Shown: positions 43,988 to 53,670 of the stretch, in pieces | Layout: every line of letters begins with the position of its first letter | Numbering within the stretch: position 1 is the stretch's first letter | Position numbers and translations under genes: made by a program | Notes under the pieces: generated by a model | Seen by the model: only the letters and a program-made list of their open reading frames with translations | Told to the model about the DNA's origin: nothing | Database searches by the model: none | Assembly: GCA_049969475.1 (NCBI GenBank) | Contig: JBMFOU010000001.1 | Span: 124,001 to 188,000, forward strand | Length of the DNA stretch: 64,000 bases | DNA from: UBA2030 sp049969475 | GTDB taxonomy: Bacteria > Bacteroidota > Bacteroidia > Bacteroidales > TTA-H9 | Reading direction: 5' to 3'

Positions 43988-45541
43988 TTATTTAGCCCTG
44001 AGAACGACGAAGGGAACCAGTATTTCTTCCAGCGAGATACCTCCATGCTGGAAAGTATTACGATAATAATTTGCATAGTAGTTGAAATTGTTAGGATACG
44101 CAAAAAAATCGCTTCCGCGGCTAAAAATGTAAGAAGTGGTTACGTTTTGTCGGGGCAAGAAAACATCCTCAGGATTTCTTACATGGAAACATTCTTTTTT
44201 GTTGAAATTCAAATTTTTGCCAGCTTTGAACCTTAGATTGACGTTGGTCTCGCGGTCGCCGATCACTTTTACGGGATTCTGCACCCTGATGCTTCCGTGG
44301 TCAGTGGTAAGGATGACTGGAATTTTTTTCTCAGCAAGCTGACGCAGAATATCATGCAAGGGTGAGTGTTCGAACCAGGAAAGCGTCAAGGAACGGTAGG
44401 CAGCTTCGTCGTTGGCTAGTTCTTTTATGATTTCCATTTCGGTACGGGCATGGGAGAGGGTGTCCACAAAGTTGTAAACGATAACATTGAGAGGATTTGC
44501 CCAAAGGTTGGGCAAATTATCCACTAGGCGGTTTCCGGCTGACAGGTTGAGTATCTTATTAAAAGAGAAGCGGATATTCCTTCCAAAGCGTTTTAGCAAT
44601 TCTCCGAAAAGCTGCTCTTCGTATTGGTTTTTAGTGCCTTCGTCCCATTCGTTGAGCCACCAGTCGGGGTATTTCTTTTCAATTTCCGAAGGCATAAGGC
44701 CAGCGAAAAGAGAGTTACGGGCAAATTGAGTGGTGGTAGGCAAAATGCTACAATACATCTCATCTTTTTCAACCCTGAAAAGCTCTTCCAGCACGGGTTG
44801 TATGGTTTTCCACTGGTCGTAGCGCAAGTTGTCGATTACAATGAGAAAAACAGAGGATTCTTTATCGAGCAAGGGAAAAACTTTTTCGCGGATTAACGTG
44901 TGCGACAGAGCCGGCTTTTCTCCCGATTTAGCTTTGAGCCAATAGGGATAGTTTTCTTCGTAATATCGGGCAAACACATTATTTGCTTCTTCTTTTTGCA
45001 TACGTACCACTTCCAACATACCTTCTTCACGGGTTTGTTGAAGGCGCAATTCCCAACTAACTATGCGTCGGTAGAGCTCCATCCACCCATTGAAGTCGAG
45101 AGAAGTGCTGATTTCCATACCTATTTCGCGGAAAGCCTGCTGATAGGCAAGCGTTGTCTTTTGGCTAATCAGCTCCCTTTTTTCGAGATTTTTTTTCAGT
45201 GTTAGTAATATCTGGTTGGGCTTCACTGGTTTAATCAGATAATCGGAAATATTTCCCCCAATGGCGTCTTCCATGATGGTTTCTTCTTCACTCTTGGTGA
45301 TCATTACCACCGGAATGCCGGGTTTCAGGTTTTTGATTTCTGCCAGGGTTTCAAGGCCGGTGAGCCCAGGCATGTTTTCATCCAGAAAAATAATGTCGAA
45401 AGGCTCTGCCCGCAAGAGTTCTAGTGCCTCGTTCCCATTATTGGTAGTAATTACTTCATATCCTTTTTGTTCCAGAAAAATGACGTGGGCTTTGAGCATA
45501 TCTATTTCATCATCAGCCCATAAAATTCGAATTTTATCCAT
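43988..45541 (-). CDS. porX: PorX, T9SS response regulator with PglZ domain
   Basis: This 517-residue protein has an N-terminal receiver (Asp10-Asp11, phospho-acceptor Asp54 in FLDENMPG, Lys in IKPVKP), a helical linker, and a C-terminal PglZ/alkaline phosphatase-like domain (VIDNLRYDQW, SILPTTTQFARNS, LTTDHGSIRV). This is the exact layout of PorX, the regulator of the type IX secretion system, which works with kinase PorY and sigma factor SigP in Porphyromonas; its PglZ domain has zinc-dependent phosphodiesterase activity on oligonucleotides. The ATG at 45541 gives the family start MDKIRILWADDE; the frame runs on to 45577. No porY or sigP lies nearby. Two outer-membrane-type genes precede it on the same strand. 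Confidence 0.94.
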   Translation of the reverse strand: MDKIRILWADDEIDMLKAHVIFLEQKGYEVITTNNGNEALELLRAEPFDIIFLDENMPGLTGLETLAEIKNLKPGIPVVMITKSEEETIMEDAIGGNISDYLIKPVKPNQILLTLKKNLEKRELISQKTTLAYQQAFREIGMEISTSLDFNGWMELYRRIVSWELRLQQTREEGMLEVVRMQKEEANNVFARYYEENYPYWLKAKSGEKPALSHTLIREKVFPLLDKESSVFLIVIDNLRYDQWKTIQPVLEELFRVEKDEMYCSILPTTTQFARNSLFAGLMPSEIEKKYPDWWLNEWDEGTKNQYEEQLFGELLKRFGRNIRFSFNKILNLSAGNRLVDNLPNLWANPLNVIVYNFVDTLSHARTEMEIIKELANDEAAYRSLTLSWFEHSPLHDILRQLAEKKIPVILTTDHGSIRVQNPVKVIGDRETNVNLRFKAGKNLNFNKKECFHVRNPEDVFLPRQNVTTSYIFSRGSDFFAYPNNFNYYANYYRNTFQHGGISLEEILVPFVVLRAK

Positions 45542-45620
45542 GGTAAATATTTTCGTTGTTTGAAGACTGCTATCCAACCCATAAACGTAGAGGAAGCTGC
45601 TTTATTTCAGGAGAAATCTT

Positions 45621-47696
45621 TCAGAATTTAAGCAAAAGTTGTACCCTGATGTCGGAGCGGGTATTTCCCTGGCTGGCATCGGGGCCTGTGCCTACGCTTT
45701 CGGTGTTGGCGTAATAGGTGGATGCATACCTGATCCATAAATCGACCCAGGGGAACGGAGAATATTTTATCATCAGATAAAATCGCTGACCGTTGTAATA
45801 ATAGGCAGGGATGCTGAAGCTATAGCGCAGGTCGCGTTCGTAGGTGTAGAGCCGTTCGTCGTAGGTATCGGTATCGAATAGCGCGTAGCGGGCGGCCAGG
45901 GAAAGAGGGATGGAAGTTGGTGTCCATACCAGTTCCTGGTAAATGAGAAAGCCTTGCCTTCGGTTGCCAGCTGCCGGATGATTAAAGATAACTTCAGCCC
46001 TTGAGGCAAGCGACAAGGTGGCAATAGGTTGGTAATCGGCATGAAAACGCAGGTTGTGGTAATAGGGGCTTGCGATAATGTTTACCGGGCGTAGGGAATC
46101 CGTAGAATTGATGTCCTTGATTTTGAAGCGATAGCGCAAATAAATCAGAGTATTGCGTGAGAGTTTAATGTCGGTTCTCAAAAAATACTCCCTGCCTACT
46201 GAGGGTCCGTCCACGCGGTAGCGAAACCAGGGAAAGCGGAAATAATCGGCATAACCTGTCATTTCGATTTTTCGGGAGAGTGCTGCTCTGAAACCGAGGT
46301 ATAGACCTTCCTCATTGTAAACCCCGGTATTTTCACCAAAAGCATTGCTGAAATAATTTTGAAAAGCCTTGTCGTAATTGCGATAGATAATCCAGAGGCT
46401 CAGGCGGGGATCGGGTTGAAAGGTAGTATGGACGATGCCTGCCAGATGCCCGTTAATATCGCGGGCCATTTCACCCTTAAAAATCAGATCGCGCAGGAAA
46501 ACAGAAATATGGATACCTGTAGTGAATTGTTTTCTGAGAGGATGCTGAAAGCGCCTGTAAAGATCTGTCTGAGGTTGAAATTCTTTGTCGAATGAAGCTG
46601 CAACTGCGGTTATGCCCGCCTTAAAAAGTGTACTCGTGAAATCGAGGTTACCACCCAGGGTGGTCAGATGGTAATTGTTTTTAGCTGCAATTTCAGCGGG
46701 TGTGCGGTGTAGGCCGGTAGTTTGTAAACTCCTGATAAATTCTCCGAGTGAGTCGGAAACCGCGGTGGTGCCATCCAGGGCGTTTCGGGCGGCCAAAGCC
46801 GTTAACTCAAAGGCTCCTTTTCCTAAAGTAATTGCGCCTCCGCGAAGGTAGGCGAATTCGTTGGCTGAAGAACTGGGCCGAATGCCCCGGGCGGGAGAAG
46901 GATTGCCTCCAGCCAGTGACGCTTTACCAAACATAAGTCCGCTCCACATCACCAAGCCCTGCCCGAACGAAGCATGGTAGTCGCCACAGGCTACGCGTTT
47001 TACTAACCCTTTTCCCGCATAAAAAAAGTGTGCAGAGTAAAAATCGAATCCCTGGCGGTTCGAGCCTTTAAAGAATTCTTCTCCTGGGTCTTTTTCTCCA
47101 AGAAGACCATAGCGCAATCGTCCCCGATAGTCGTATTGATATTTGAACAACAACCGCTCAGGACTACCCTTATAAAAAGAATTGGATCTGACCTGAATTA
47201 GCGAATCATCAGGCGTCTTGTACCCTTCTTGCTTTTCCAGTACCTGCTGAAATCGGAAGAGCACCTGGTTTTTTCCCCGTTTAAGGGCTTCCCTGAGGGC
47301 AAAATCGTCGGTACGCGCGGGTAAAATCGTTATAAAAGGGAGCATTTTTTTAATGGTCAGGCTATCGAAGCCCTCCACCAGCTTTAATTCATATATACTC
47401 TGGAAATCTCCGAAAGATGCAGTGTATTTCAGTATATTACGAATATGGAGGTCGTTGAGAAAAAACAAACGGCGCAGCTCCTCAGGATCGCGGCTATTAA
47501 GGTTAACGGGCGAGCTGGAGAGCGATTCTATTTCTTCGGTATATTCACTGAAATCGTATTCTGTCTCTGTTAATTCTGTCAGTCGTTCGAAATCGCCTCG
47601 TAGTTCCCGAGTGAGTGTGTCGGCAACCTGTGCTTGAAGGGTAAGTGGCAGGAGGATTCCCAGCAACCAAACCTGACGAATTAGCAAGCTATTCAT
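45621..47696 (-). CDS. helix-hairpin-helix domain outer-membrane protein
   Basis: This 691-residue protein has a signal peptide (LLGILLPLTLQAQ). Near residues 55-125 it has a ComEA-like double helix-hairpin-helix segment (LNSRDPEELRRLFFL, then FQSIYELKLVEGFDSLTIKK). The remaining ~550 residues are rich in alternating aromatic strands typical of an outer-membrane beta-barrel and end in LLLKF, a terminal phenylalanine. HHH domains usually bind DNA without sequence specificity, and such a barrel in the outer membrane is not a classical architecture. The gene overlaps the upstream barrel gene by 8 bp and precedes porX by 79 bp. Function unknown to me. Confidence 0.75.
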   Translation of the reverse strand: MNSLLIRQVWLLGILLPLTLQAQVADTLTRELRGDFERLTELTETEYDFSEYTEEIESLSSSPVNLNSRDPEELRRLFFLNDLHIRNILKYTASFGDFQSIYELKLVEGFDSLTIKKMLPFITILPARTDDFALREALKRGKNQVLFRFQQVLEKQEGYKTPDDSLIQVRSNSFYKGSPERLLFKYQYDYRGRLRYGLLGEKDPGEEFFKGSNRQGFDFYSAHFFYAGKGLVKRVACGDYHASFGQGLVMWSGLMFGKASLAGGNPSPARGIRPSSSANEFAYLRGGAITLGKGAFELTALAARNALDGTTAVSDSLGEFIRSLQTTGLHRTPAEIAAKNNYHLTTLGGNLDFTSTLFKAGITAVAASFDKEFQPQTDLYRRFQHPLRKQFTTGIHISVFLRDLIFKGEMARDINGHLAGIVHTTFQPDPRLSLWIIYRNYDKAFQNYFSNAFGENTGVYNEEGLYLGFRAALSRKIEMTGYADYFRFPWFRYRVDGPSVGREYFLRTDIKLSRNTLIYLRYRFKIKDINSTDSLRPVNIIASPYYHNLRFHADYQPIATLSLASRAEVIFNHPAAGNRRQGFLIYQELVWTPTSIPLSLAARYALFDTDTYDERLYTYERDLRYSFSIPAYYYNGQRFYLMIKYSPFPWVDLWIRYASTYYANTESVGTGPDASQGNTRSDIRVQLLLKF

Positions 47697-48519
47697 TGGG
47701 GTTCGATTTCAAAGTATAGGAAATTGCTGCCTGAGGGCAAAGTCCGAGGGTGGGATGCATTTCGGTGACCAGATCGAGGCGAAGCCTATTCCACAACAAA
47801 CCCATACCCAACGACCATGAACCCGGGTAAGTGTTGACTCCGGCCCGTAAAAAAAGCGTATGAAAAGCCTGGTATTCAGCACCCAGATTGACCCCGGCTT
47901 TTTGATTGCTGATTTTTTCTACTTCTGCAATACCTCTGAGTTCAGAAGAAAAAACATAGCCTATACCCAGCCGCATGATGGCCGGAATCTCAGCCTCCAC
48001 CAGCCCCCCGGCTTTCGACTTCAACGGGTTGAAAATATAAGTTCCCAGATAAGTTTGTTCATTGAGCCGGGTAAGCATACCAACGGAAAAAGTAAAAGCT
48101 CCTGCGCCCCCGTAACCACCCCCCTGTGCCAGCCGACAGTAGTCGAGGGTAATGCCTGACCAGAAACCATTCAGGAGTTTTTTAGAGAAAGCTAGGTTGT
48201 ATCGCTGTTCGCTGTACGATGCATCGCCAAAGTAGGAACCTGAGAACGCCATTACCCCACCGGGAACCGGAGCAGAAACAGCCAGGCCCTTATTCAAAAA
48301 TTCTTTCATGGAAAATCGGCTTGAAGTACTCAGGCCAATGAGAAGGGAGGGTTTTACCGACAGGCCTGCCGGATTTCCAAATCCCGACCAGACATCCTGA
48401 CCCATTGTGCCGCTGCTTGCCATGCCCGCCTCGGCTGCACTGCGCAGCCCTATCCATCCCTGCCCGTAAGCCTGGAGGCCTATTATCACCGCAAAAAACA
48501 GAATCTTTATGCGACTCAT
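47689..48519 (-). CDS. small outer-membrane beta-barrel protein (PorV/PorQ-like)
   Basis: This 276-residue protein has a signal peptide (ILFFAVIIGLQAYGQ). The mature start GWIGLRSAAEAGMASSGTM and SGFGNPAGLS resembles the family of PorV/PorQ-like and UPF0164 outer-membrane proteins, in which the first strand ends with NPAGL. The rest is alternating strands with glycine turns. It overlaps the HHH-barrel gene by 8 bp, so translation is coupled. PorV-type proteins are T9SS shuttle proteins, and the proximity to porX makes a T9SS role plausible, but that is inference. Confidence 0.65.
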   Translation of the reverse strand: MSRIKILFFAVIIGLQAYGQGWIGLRSAAEAGMASSGTMGQDVWSGFGNPAGLSVKPSLLIGLSTSSRFSMKEFLNKGLAVSAPVPGGVMAFSGSYFGDASYSEQRYNLAFSKKLLNGFWSGITLDYCRLAQGGGYGGAGAFTFSVGMLTRLNEQTYLGTYIFNPLKSKAGGLVEAEIPAIMRLGIGYVFSSELRGIAEVEKISNQKAGVNLGAEYQAFHTLFLRAGVNTYPGSWSLGMGLLWNRLRLDLVTEMHPTLGLCPQAAISYTLKSNPNE

Positions 48520-48592
48520 GCAAGATATTTGAAGCTAATTTATAAATATTTCCATGCATTTCATAAGGAAAATTCTTCAGGGACAAAGTTTG

Positions 48593-48600
48593 TAAATTTG
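48593..48600 (+). promoter_or_regulatory. -7 box for the DUF2461 gene
   Basis: TAAATTTG fits TAnnTTTG, 8 bp upstream of the ATG at 48609, so the leader would be very short. Confidence 0.45.
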
Positions 48601-48608
48601 CCGACCAA

Positions 48609-49304
48609 ATGTCGCCTATGACTGAATGTCCGGAACTTCTGCCTTTTTTTAGGGCCCTGGCTGCTAATAACAATAGAGATTGGTTTCAGGCGAACCGACC
48701 CACCTACGAAAGAATAAAAAAATACCTCAACCATCTGGCCCAGCAACTTATTGAGGGAATCAACCGTTTCGATCCAACGGTGGGTAGTCTGCGACCCGGC
48801 GATTGCCTTTATCGGATTAATCGCGATATTCGTTTCAAAACTGATAAATCGCCCTATAAAACCTTTACCGGGGCGTATGTCGTGAAAGGAGGCAAGAAAA
48901 GTCCGTATGCCGGCTATTACCTGCATATTGAACCGGGCAACTGTTTTGTGGGCGGAGGACTCTATGCTCCTGAGCCTGAAATTTTAAAAAGCGCCCGCCT
49001 GGAGGTGTTTTATAACTATCCTGTTTTTAAATCCATTTTTGATGACGCTGGTTTTCGCAAGTATTTCAATGGCTTATCGGAAATGGAAAAACTCAGTCGG
49101 CCCCCGAAGGGATTTCCGGTGGATTTTGAAGGAATAGATTACCTCAAACACAAACATTTTGTTTTGGCCTCATCTTATCCCGAGCAATGGGCGGGGACAG
49201 CTCGGCTAGTGGATCATGCCCTGGAGGTATTCAGAGCGATGAAGCCTTTTGTGGAATTCTTCAATGGGCCGGTGGACGATGTAGTGAAAAGAGGAGAGTA
49301 TTAG
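48609..49304 (+). CDS. DUF2461 family protein
   Basis: This 231-residue protein has the DUF2461/TIGR02453 pattern: FFRALAANNNRDWFQANR, RINRDIRFKTDKSPYKTF, GYYLHIEPGNCFVGGGLY and a C-terminal part ending after AMKPFVEFFN. No function is known for the family. No signal or membrane segment is seen. The start could also be the ATG four codons further in. The stop overlaps that of the convergent pyrF gene (TTAG), so the 3' ends are shared. Confidence 0.88.
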   Translation: MSPMTECPELLPFFRALAANNNRDWFQANRPTYERIKKYLNHLAQQLIEGINRFDPTVGSLRPGDCLYRINRDIRFKTDKSPYKTFTGAYVVKGGKKSPYAGYYLHIEPGNCFVGGGLYAPEPEILKSARLEVFYNYPVFKSIFDDAGFRKYFNGLSEMEKLSRPPKGFPVDFEGIDYLKHKHFVLASSYPEQWAGTARLVDHALEVFRAMKPFVEFFNGPVDDVVKRGEY

Positions 49305-50140
49305 ATACGAGATAGCATGCGGGCCATTTGTTGCTGCATTTTTTGGGCTTCATTGGCAGCTGCTTCCGCAAAATCGCGGTCGTCTGAGGCGAAAATAATA
49401 GCCCTCGAACTGTTTACCAGCAATCCACAATCCCTGTTCATGCCATAGTGAGCAACCTCTTCGAGGCTACCTCCCTGAGCTCCTACACCTGGCACCAACA
49501 GAAAATGATCGGGGACAATGCGGCGGATATCTGTAAATAAGCTGGCCTGCGTGGCTCCAGCTACAAACATCATTTTATCGGGCGTCCCCCCCCATTGGTA
49601 TGAGCGAGAGAGTACTTCTTCAAAAAGTCTTTGATGGGAGGAGTTTATTGTGAGATGCTGAAAATCTTGCGAACCCTGGTTACTGGTCAATGCCAACAGA
49701 ACGACCCATTTATCTTTGAATTCCAGAAAAGGTTTTACAGAATCGCTACCCATATAAGGGGCCACGGTTACTGCATCGAACTCTATGCCTGAGTGGGCCT
49801 TGCTGAAAACACTCAGGGCGTAGTGCTGGCTGGTATTTCCAATATCTCCCCGCTTAGCATCGGCTATGGTAAATACCTGGTCCTTAAAATTTTCCAGGTA
49901 CTCCATGGTTTTCTCAAGACTTTTCAAGCCTGCTATGCCCCTACTTTCATAAAAAGCCAGATTGGGCTTATAAGCCACTGTGAAAGGGAGTGTGGCATTT
50001 ATTATTGCTTTGTTGAAGGCAAACACCGGATCGGGCTCATCCCGAAGATGAGCTGGAATTTTGGAAACATCACTGTCGAGACCCACACAAAGGAATGATT
50101 GCTTGCGGTGGATAAGTGAGATCAGTTCGCTACGAGTCAT
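49301..50140 (-). CDS. pyrF: orotidine 5'-phosphate decarboxylase (type 2)
   Basis: This 279-residue enzyme makes UMP from OMP, the last step of pyrimidine synthesis. The catalytic motif ADAKRGDIGNT has Asp94, Lys96 and Asp99. FAFNKAIINAT and the phosphate-binding ending VPGVGAQGGS are as in the longer type 2 enzymes. It lies 12 bp downstream of prfA on the same strand, so it is likely co-transcribed. Confidence 0.94.
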   Translation of the reverse strand: MTRSELISLIHRKQSFLCVGLDSDVSKIPAHLRDEPDPVFAFNKAIINATLPFTVAYKPNLAFYESRGIAGLKSLEKTMEYLENFKDQVFTIADAKRGDIGNTSQHYALSVFSKAHSGIEFDAVTVAPYMGSDSVKPFLEFKDKWVVLLALTSNQGSQDFQHLTINSSHQRLFEEVLSRSYQWGGTPDKMMFVAGATQASLFTDIRRIVPDHFLLVPGVGAQGGSLEEVAHYGMNRDCGLLVNSSRAIIFASDDRDFAEAAANEAQKMQQQMARMLSRI

Positions 50141-50152
50141 GCGAGGAAGTAT

Positions 50153-51226
50153 TTATTCGGTTACTTCTGCTTTGAGACGTTCGGCATTTTCGGCCATCAT
50201 TAATTGATCGATCATATCCTGAATGTCTCCATCCATGAAGGCCTGAAGGTTGTATATGGAATATCCGATGCGATGGTCGGTAACACGGCCCTGTGGGTAG
50301 TTGTAAGTGCGGATTTTTGCCGAGCGGTCGCCGGTGGATACCATGGTGCGTCGTTTGGAGGCTATTTCGTCGAGGTATTTTTGATATTCTCGTTCAAAGA
50401 TGCGGGTTCGCAGAATATTCATGGCTTTTTCTAGGTTCTTAATCTGCGATTTTTCGTCCTGCATCGATACAGTGATGCCTGTGGGAATATGGGTCAGGCG
50501 AATGGCGCTGTAGGTAGTATTTACGCTTTGCCCGCCCGGGCCTGAAGAACAGAATACTTCTTTTTTTATATCCGATGGTTTGATTTCTACATCGAATTCG
50601 TCGGCTTCGGGCAGCACCACCACGCTGGCGGCTGAGGTATGTATGCGTCCCTGAGCTTCGGTCTTGGGTACACGCTGCACCCGGTGAACACCCGATTCAT
50701 ACTTCAGAGTGCCATATGCATCTTCACCTTTTACATTGAAAATGATTTCCTTGAATCCCCCAACAGTTCCTTCTGTGTAGTCTACCAATTCTATCTTCCA
50801 GCCTTTGTCTTCGCAATAGCGGGTGTACATACGGTATAGGTCGCCGGCAAAAAGACTGGCCTCATCTCCGCCCGTACCGGCTCTAATTTCTACAACGGCA
50901 TTTTTACTGTCCTGTGGATCTTTGGGAAGGAGCAAAAGCCGAATTTCTTCCTCCAGAGAGCTTTTTTCCTGTTCGAGGGCTTCAATTTCTTCGCGGGCCA
51001 TTTCTTTCAATTCTTCATCCTTCTCGTTGTAAAGAATTTCCCGGCTACTTTCGAGGTGTTCTGTAATTCTGACATATCTGCGATAAGCTACCACGATAGG
51101 GGTCAAGTCTTTGTAATCTTTACTGAGCCTGACGTAGCGCTTCATGTCCGACATTACCGCCGGGTCGTTCATTTCCTGCTCTATCTCCTGCCAGCGCCGG
51201 TATATGGCCTCCAGTTTTTCTAACAT
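50153..51226 (-). CDS. prfA: peptide chain release factor 1
   Basis: This 357-residue factor ends translation at UAG and UAA. The peptidyl-tRNA hydrolysis motif is SSGPGGQSVN, and the RF1-type codon recognition stretch has PKTEAQGRIHTS, with Pro-x-Thr as in RF1 rather than the Ser-Pro-Phe of RF2. No frameshift site is present, as expected for RF1. It heads a prfA-pyrF pair. A -7 box lies 25 bp upstream. Confidence 0.95.
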   Translation of the reverse strand: MLEKLEAIYRRWQEIEQEMNDPAVMSDMKRYVRLSKDYKDLTPIVVAYRRYVRITEHLESSREILYNEKDEELKEMAREEIEALEQEKSSLEEEIRLLLLPKDPQDSKNAVVEIRAGTGGDEASLFAGDLYRMYTRYCEDKGWKIELVDYTEGTVGGFKEIIFNVKGEDAYGTLKYESGVHRVQRVPKTEAQGRIHTSAASVVVLPEADEFDVEIKPSDIKKEVFCSSGPGGQSVNTTYSAIRLTHIPTGITVSMQDEKSQIKNLEKAMNILRTRIFEREYQKYLDEIASKRRTMVSTGDRSAKIRTYNYPQGRVTDHRIGYSIYNLQAFMDGDIQDMIDQLMMAENAERLKAEVTE

Positions 51227-51251
51227 GCTTTAAATAATGATTTTGTGGGGG

Positions 51252-51259
51252 CAAAGGTA
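51252..51259 (-). promoter_or_regulatory. -7 box for prfA-pyrF
   Basis: On the minus strand TACCTTTG fits TAnnTTTG. Confidence 0.5.
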
Positions 51260-51358
51260 CACATTCGCCCACTGGGAATAAAAGATCAGTTTCACCCTAT
51301 TTAGTTGATGGGTTTTAAGTTTTTGATAGTTAAATAATTATGTAAATGTGGGTTGATG

Positions 51359-52075
51359 TCAGGGCATCAAACAGGCAAGATACATCTGTATAGTATTCTC
51401 CAGACCAAAGTAAAGGGCATCACTAATCAGCGCGTGCCCAATACTCACTTCCAGGAGGCCTGGGATGTTCTCTGCGAAGTATCTGAGGTTCTGTAAGTTG
51501 AGATCGTGACCAGCATTAATGCCCAACCCACATGCAAGGGCTACTTTGGCTGCTTCCACAAAGGGATGTATAGCCTGGGCGGGATTTTCTGGAAACATAC
51601 GCGCGTAGGGTTCGGTGTAGAGTTCTACCCTGTCGGTGCCTGTTTTAACTGCATTTTCTATGCGATGGACGTCGGTTTCTACGAAAATAGAAGTACGGAT
51701 ACCATGGGCTTTGAACTCCGCTATCACATCGCGTAAAAAAGATTCGTGCTTTATGGTATCCCATCCCGCGCTCGAGGTCAGCGCCTCGGGGGGGTCGGGT
51801 ACCAGGGTTACTTGCGCTGGCTTAACTTCAATAACCAAATCCATGAATTTACGTGAAGGATATCCTTCAATATTAAACTCAGTGGTAAGCAATGGCTTAA
51901 GCAGCCTTACATCGCTGTAGCGGATATGGCGTTCGTCGGGTCGGGGATGAACGGTAATGCCCTGTGCACCAAATCGTTCACAGTCAACAGCCGCTTTCTG
52001 AACATCAGGAATATTTCCGCCGCGTGCATTACGCAACGTTGCAATTTTATTGATGTTTACGCTTAGTTTTACCAT
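51359..52075 (-). CDS. pdxJ: pyridoxine 5'-phosphate synthase
   Basis: This 238-residue TIM barrel condenses 1-deoxyxylulose 5-phosphate and 3-amino-2-oxopropyl phosphate to pyridoxine phosphate (vitamin B6). The family start MVKLSVNINKIATLRNARGG fixes the ATG at 52075. Other motifs are ITVHPRPDERHI, FNIEGYPS, RIENAVKTGTDRVELYTE and the end GHALISDALYFGLE. It indicates the DXP-dependent B6 pathway. The gene stands alone, with its own -7 box. Confidence 0.95.
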   Translation of the reverse strand: MVKLSVNINKIATLRNARGGNIPDVQKAAVDCERFGAQGITVHPRPDERHIRYSDVRLLKPLLTTEFNIEGYPSRKFMDLVIEVKPAQVTLVPDPPEALTSSAGWDTIKHESFLRDVIAEFKAHGIRTSIFVETDVHRIENAVKTGTDRVELYTEPYARMFPENPAQAIHPFVEAAKVALACGLGINAGHDLNLQNLRYFAENIPGLLEVSIGHALISDALYFGLENTIQMYLACLMP

Positions 52076-52087
52076 GGATTTTTTTTG

Positions 52088-52095
52088 CAAAGGTA
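52088..52095 (-). promoter_or_regulatory. -7 box for pdxJ
   Basis: On the minus strand TACCTTTG fits TAnnTTTG, 12 bp upstream of the ATG; it is the same octamer as the prfA box. Confidence 0.5.
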
Positions 52096-52161
52096 CAGCA
52101 TTGCCTGACTTATTGCCCGATAGAGGCTTATATAGAAAAGATTGTATATTATAATGTTATT

Positions 52162-52169
52162 AATTTTGG
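52162..52169 (+). promoter_or_regulatory. -7 box for the sodium:solute symporter gene
   Basis: TAATTTTG fits TAnnTTTG, 25 bp upstream of the ATG at 52195. Confidence 0.5.
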
Positions 52170-52194
52170 CCCCGAGTTAAACCCCTTATTAACT

Positions 52195-53619
52195 ATGAAC
52201 TGGCTGATTTTTTGGCTAATACTTTATGTGTTGCTTGTTATTTTCTTTACTTTACGACATATCAGGCATCACGACCTGGCACACTATCTGGTAAACAATC
52301 GCAAAACGGGTACAGCATTGCTGGTTTTTACCACATTGGCCACCTTTATTGGAGGAGGAACTTCCATAGGTCTCATTGCCATGGGTTATGAATCGGGTTT
52401 TACTGCACTGGGCATTGGCATTGCTTACGTAATTGGATTTTTTATTGTTGCCCGTTTTGCTGCCAGGATTAGGCATTGGGGAGAGAAAAGAGAGATTTAC
52501 AGTTTTCCGCAATTTCTCAATAAAACTTTTGCGCAGGCAGGGTCTCCGGCTTTTAGAAGGCTTTTTTCGGTTTTGGTTACTGGTGTCAATGTTTTTATCT
52601 TTTTCTTTCTTTTGGCTGCACAGTTTGTGGCCATGGCCTCGGTTCTTAAGCATGTATTGGGTATTGAATACCTGCCGGCAGCCATTCTGTCTTGCGTGGT
52701 AGTCATCGCCTACACTGCATTTGCAGGGTTGTCGGGTGTTATTTATACCGATATGCTCCAGTTCTTTTTTATTGTTCTCATGGTGCTATTCATTTTTATA
52801 CCAGGTATTCTCATCGAAACAGAAAATTTTTCTCTCTTACGCCTTCTTCCTTCTGAAATGCTTCAAGGAACCACTTATGGTTGGGTGTTTCTGGTTGGAT
52901 TACCTCTGTTTATTGCGCCTTCGGTGCTGGTACGGATGGATATATGGCAGCGCATTCTTTCTGCTCGTAATGAAAAGATTGCAGTTCGTATGAACTATTG
53001 GGCTGCTGCAGGTATGTTGCCTTTTTACATCATTTTTCCTTTAGCTGGGATGGCTATGCGTCTAAAGTTAGGAACAAGCGTATTAGCAGAGGACACCGTT
53101 TACTTCTTTCTGGAACGCAACACTAGTGCCTTTTCTATGGGCTTTGCCATTGTCGGCCTTCTGGCTGCTCTCATGTCTTCTGCTGATAGTTTTCTCAATG
53201 TGGCCTCCATTTCCACTATCCGTGATTTTGCGGGATGGAAGTACAAAAATGCCGGGAAACAATTCTCAGCCGATCGACAAATTGTTCTAATCCGCTGGGT
53301 GAGTGTCGTTTTAGGTATATTGGCTCTCGTTTTGGCATTATTGTTACCTGGCATTGTGAATCTGATGGTAGTCGGCATTGGCACTATTGCGGTATTTGTA
53401 CCTGCCACTTTGCTGGCTTTGTTGCATCCTAGTCCAGCAGCCCATCGTAAAGCAGCAGCAGCCAGCATTCTATTGGGTTTTTTGGTGAATTCCATACTTT
53501 TTGGCATGGGCTTAGTCTGGCCGCATATTATTGAACCTAAGGTCTCTTTTGTTCCTGCCATTATTGTAGCATTTCTTATCCTGGGGGCAGGAATGTTGCT
53601 CAGGAAAAATCGCCAGTAA
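52195..53619 (+). CDS. sodium:solute symporter family protein
   Basis: This 474-residue inner-membrane protein of the SSS family has about thirteen hydrophobic helices. The patterns are the N-terminal DLAHYLVNNRKTGTALLVFT, TLATFIGGGTSIGLIAMGYE (family helix 2), the FAGLSGVIYTDMLQFFFIV segment, and LLAALMSSADSFLNVAS, which carries sodium-site serines. The substrate is unknown. The kinase operon begins 51 bp downstream on the same strand without a clear terminator between, so read-through is possible. Confidence 0.9.
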   Translation: MNWLIFWLILYVLLVIFFTLRHIRHHDLAHYLVNNRKTGTALLVFTTLATFIGGGTSIGLIAMGYESGFTALGIGIAYVIGFFIVARFAARIRHWGEKREIYSFPQFLNKTFAQAGSPAFRRLFSVLVTGVNVFIFFFLLAAQFVAMASVLKHVLGIEYLPAAILSCVVVIAYTAFAGLSGVIYTDMLQFFFIVLMVLFIFIPGILIETENFSLLRLLPSEMLQGTTYGWVFLVGLPLFIAPSVLVRMDIWQRILSARNEKIAVRMNYWAAAGMLPFYIIFPLAGMAMRLKLGTSVLAEDTVYFFLERNTSAFSMGFAIVGLLAALMSSADSFLNVASISTIRDFAGWKYKNAGKQFSADRQIVLIRWVSVVLGILALVLALLLPGIVNLMVVGIGTIAVFVPATLLALLHPSPAAHRKAAAASILLGFLVNSILFGMGLVWPHIIEPKVSFVPAIIVAFLILGAGMLLRKNRQ

Positions 53620-53670
53620 TGAAAGGAAAGCCGATTGATTTTGTAATTTTATCCAACTAATTCTGGAACT

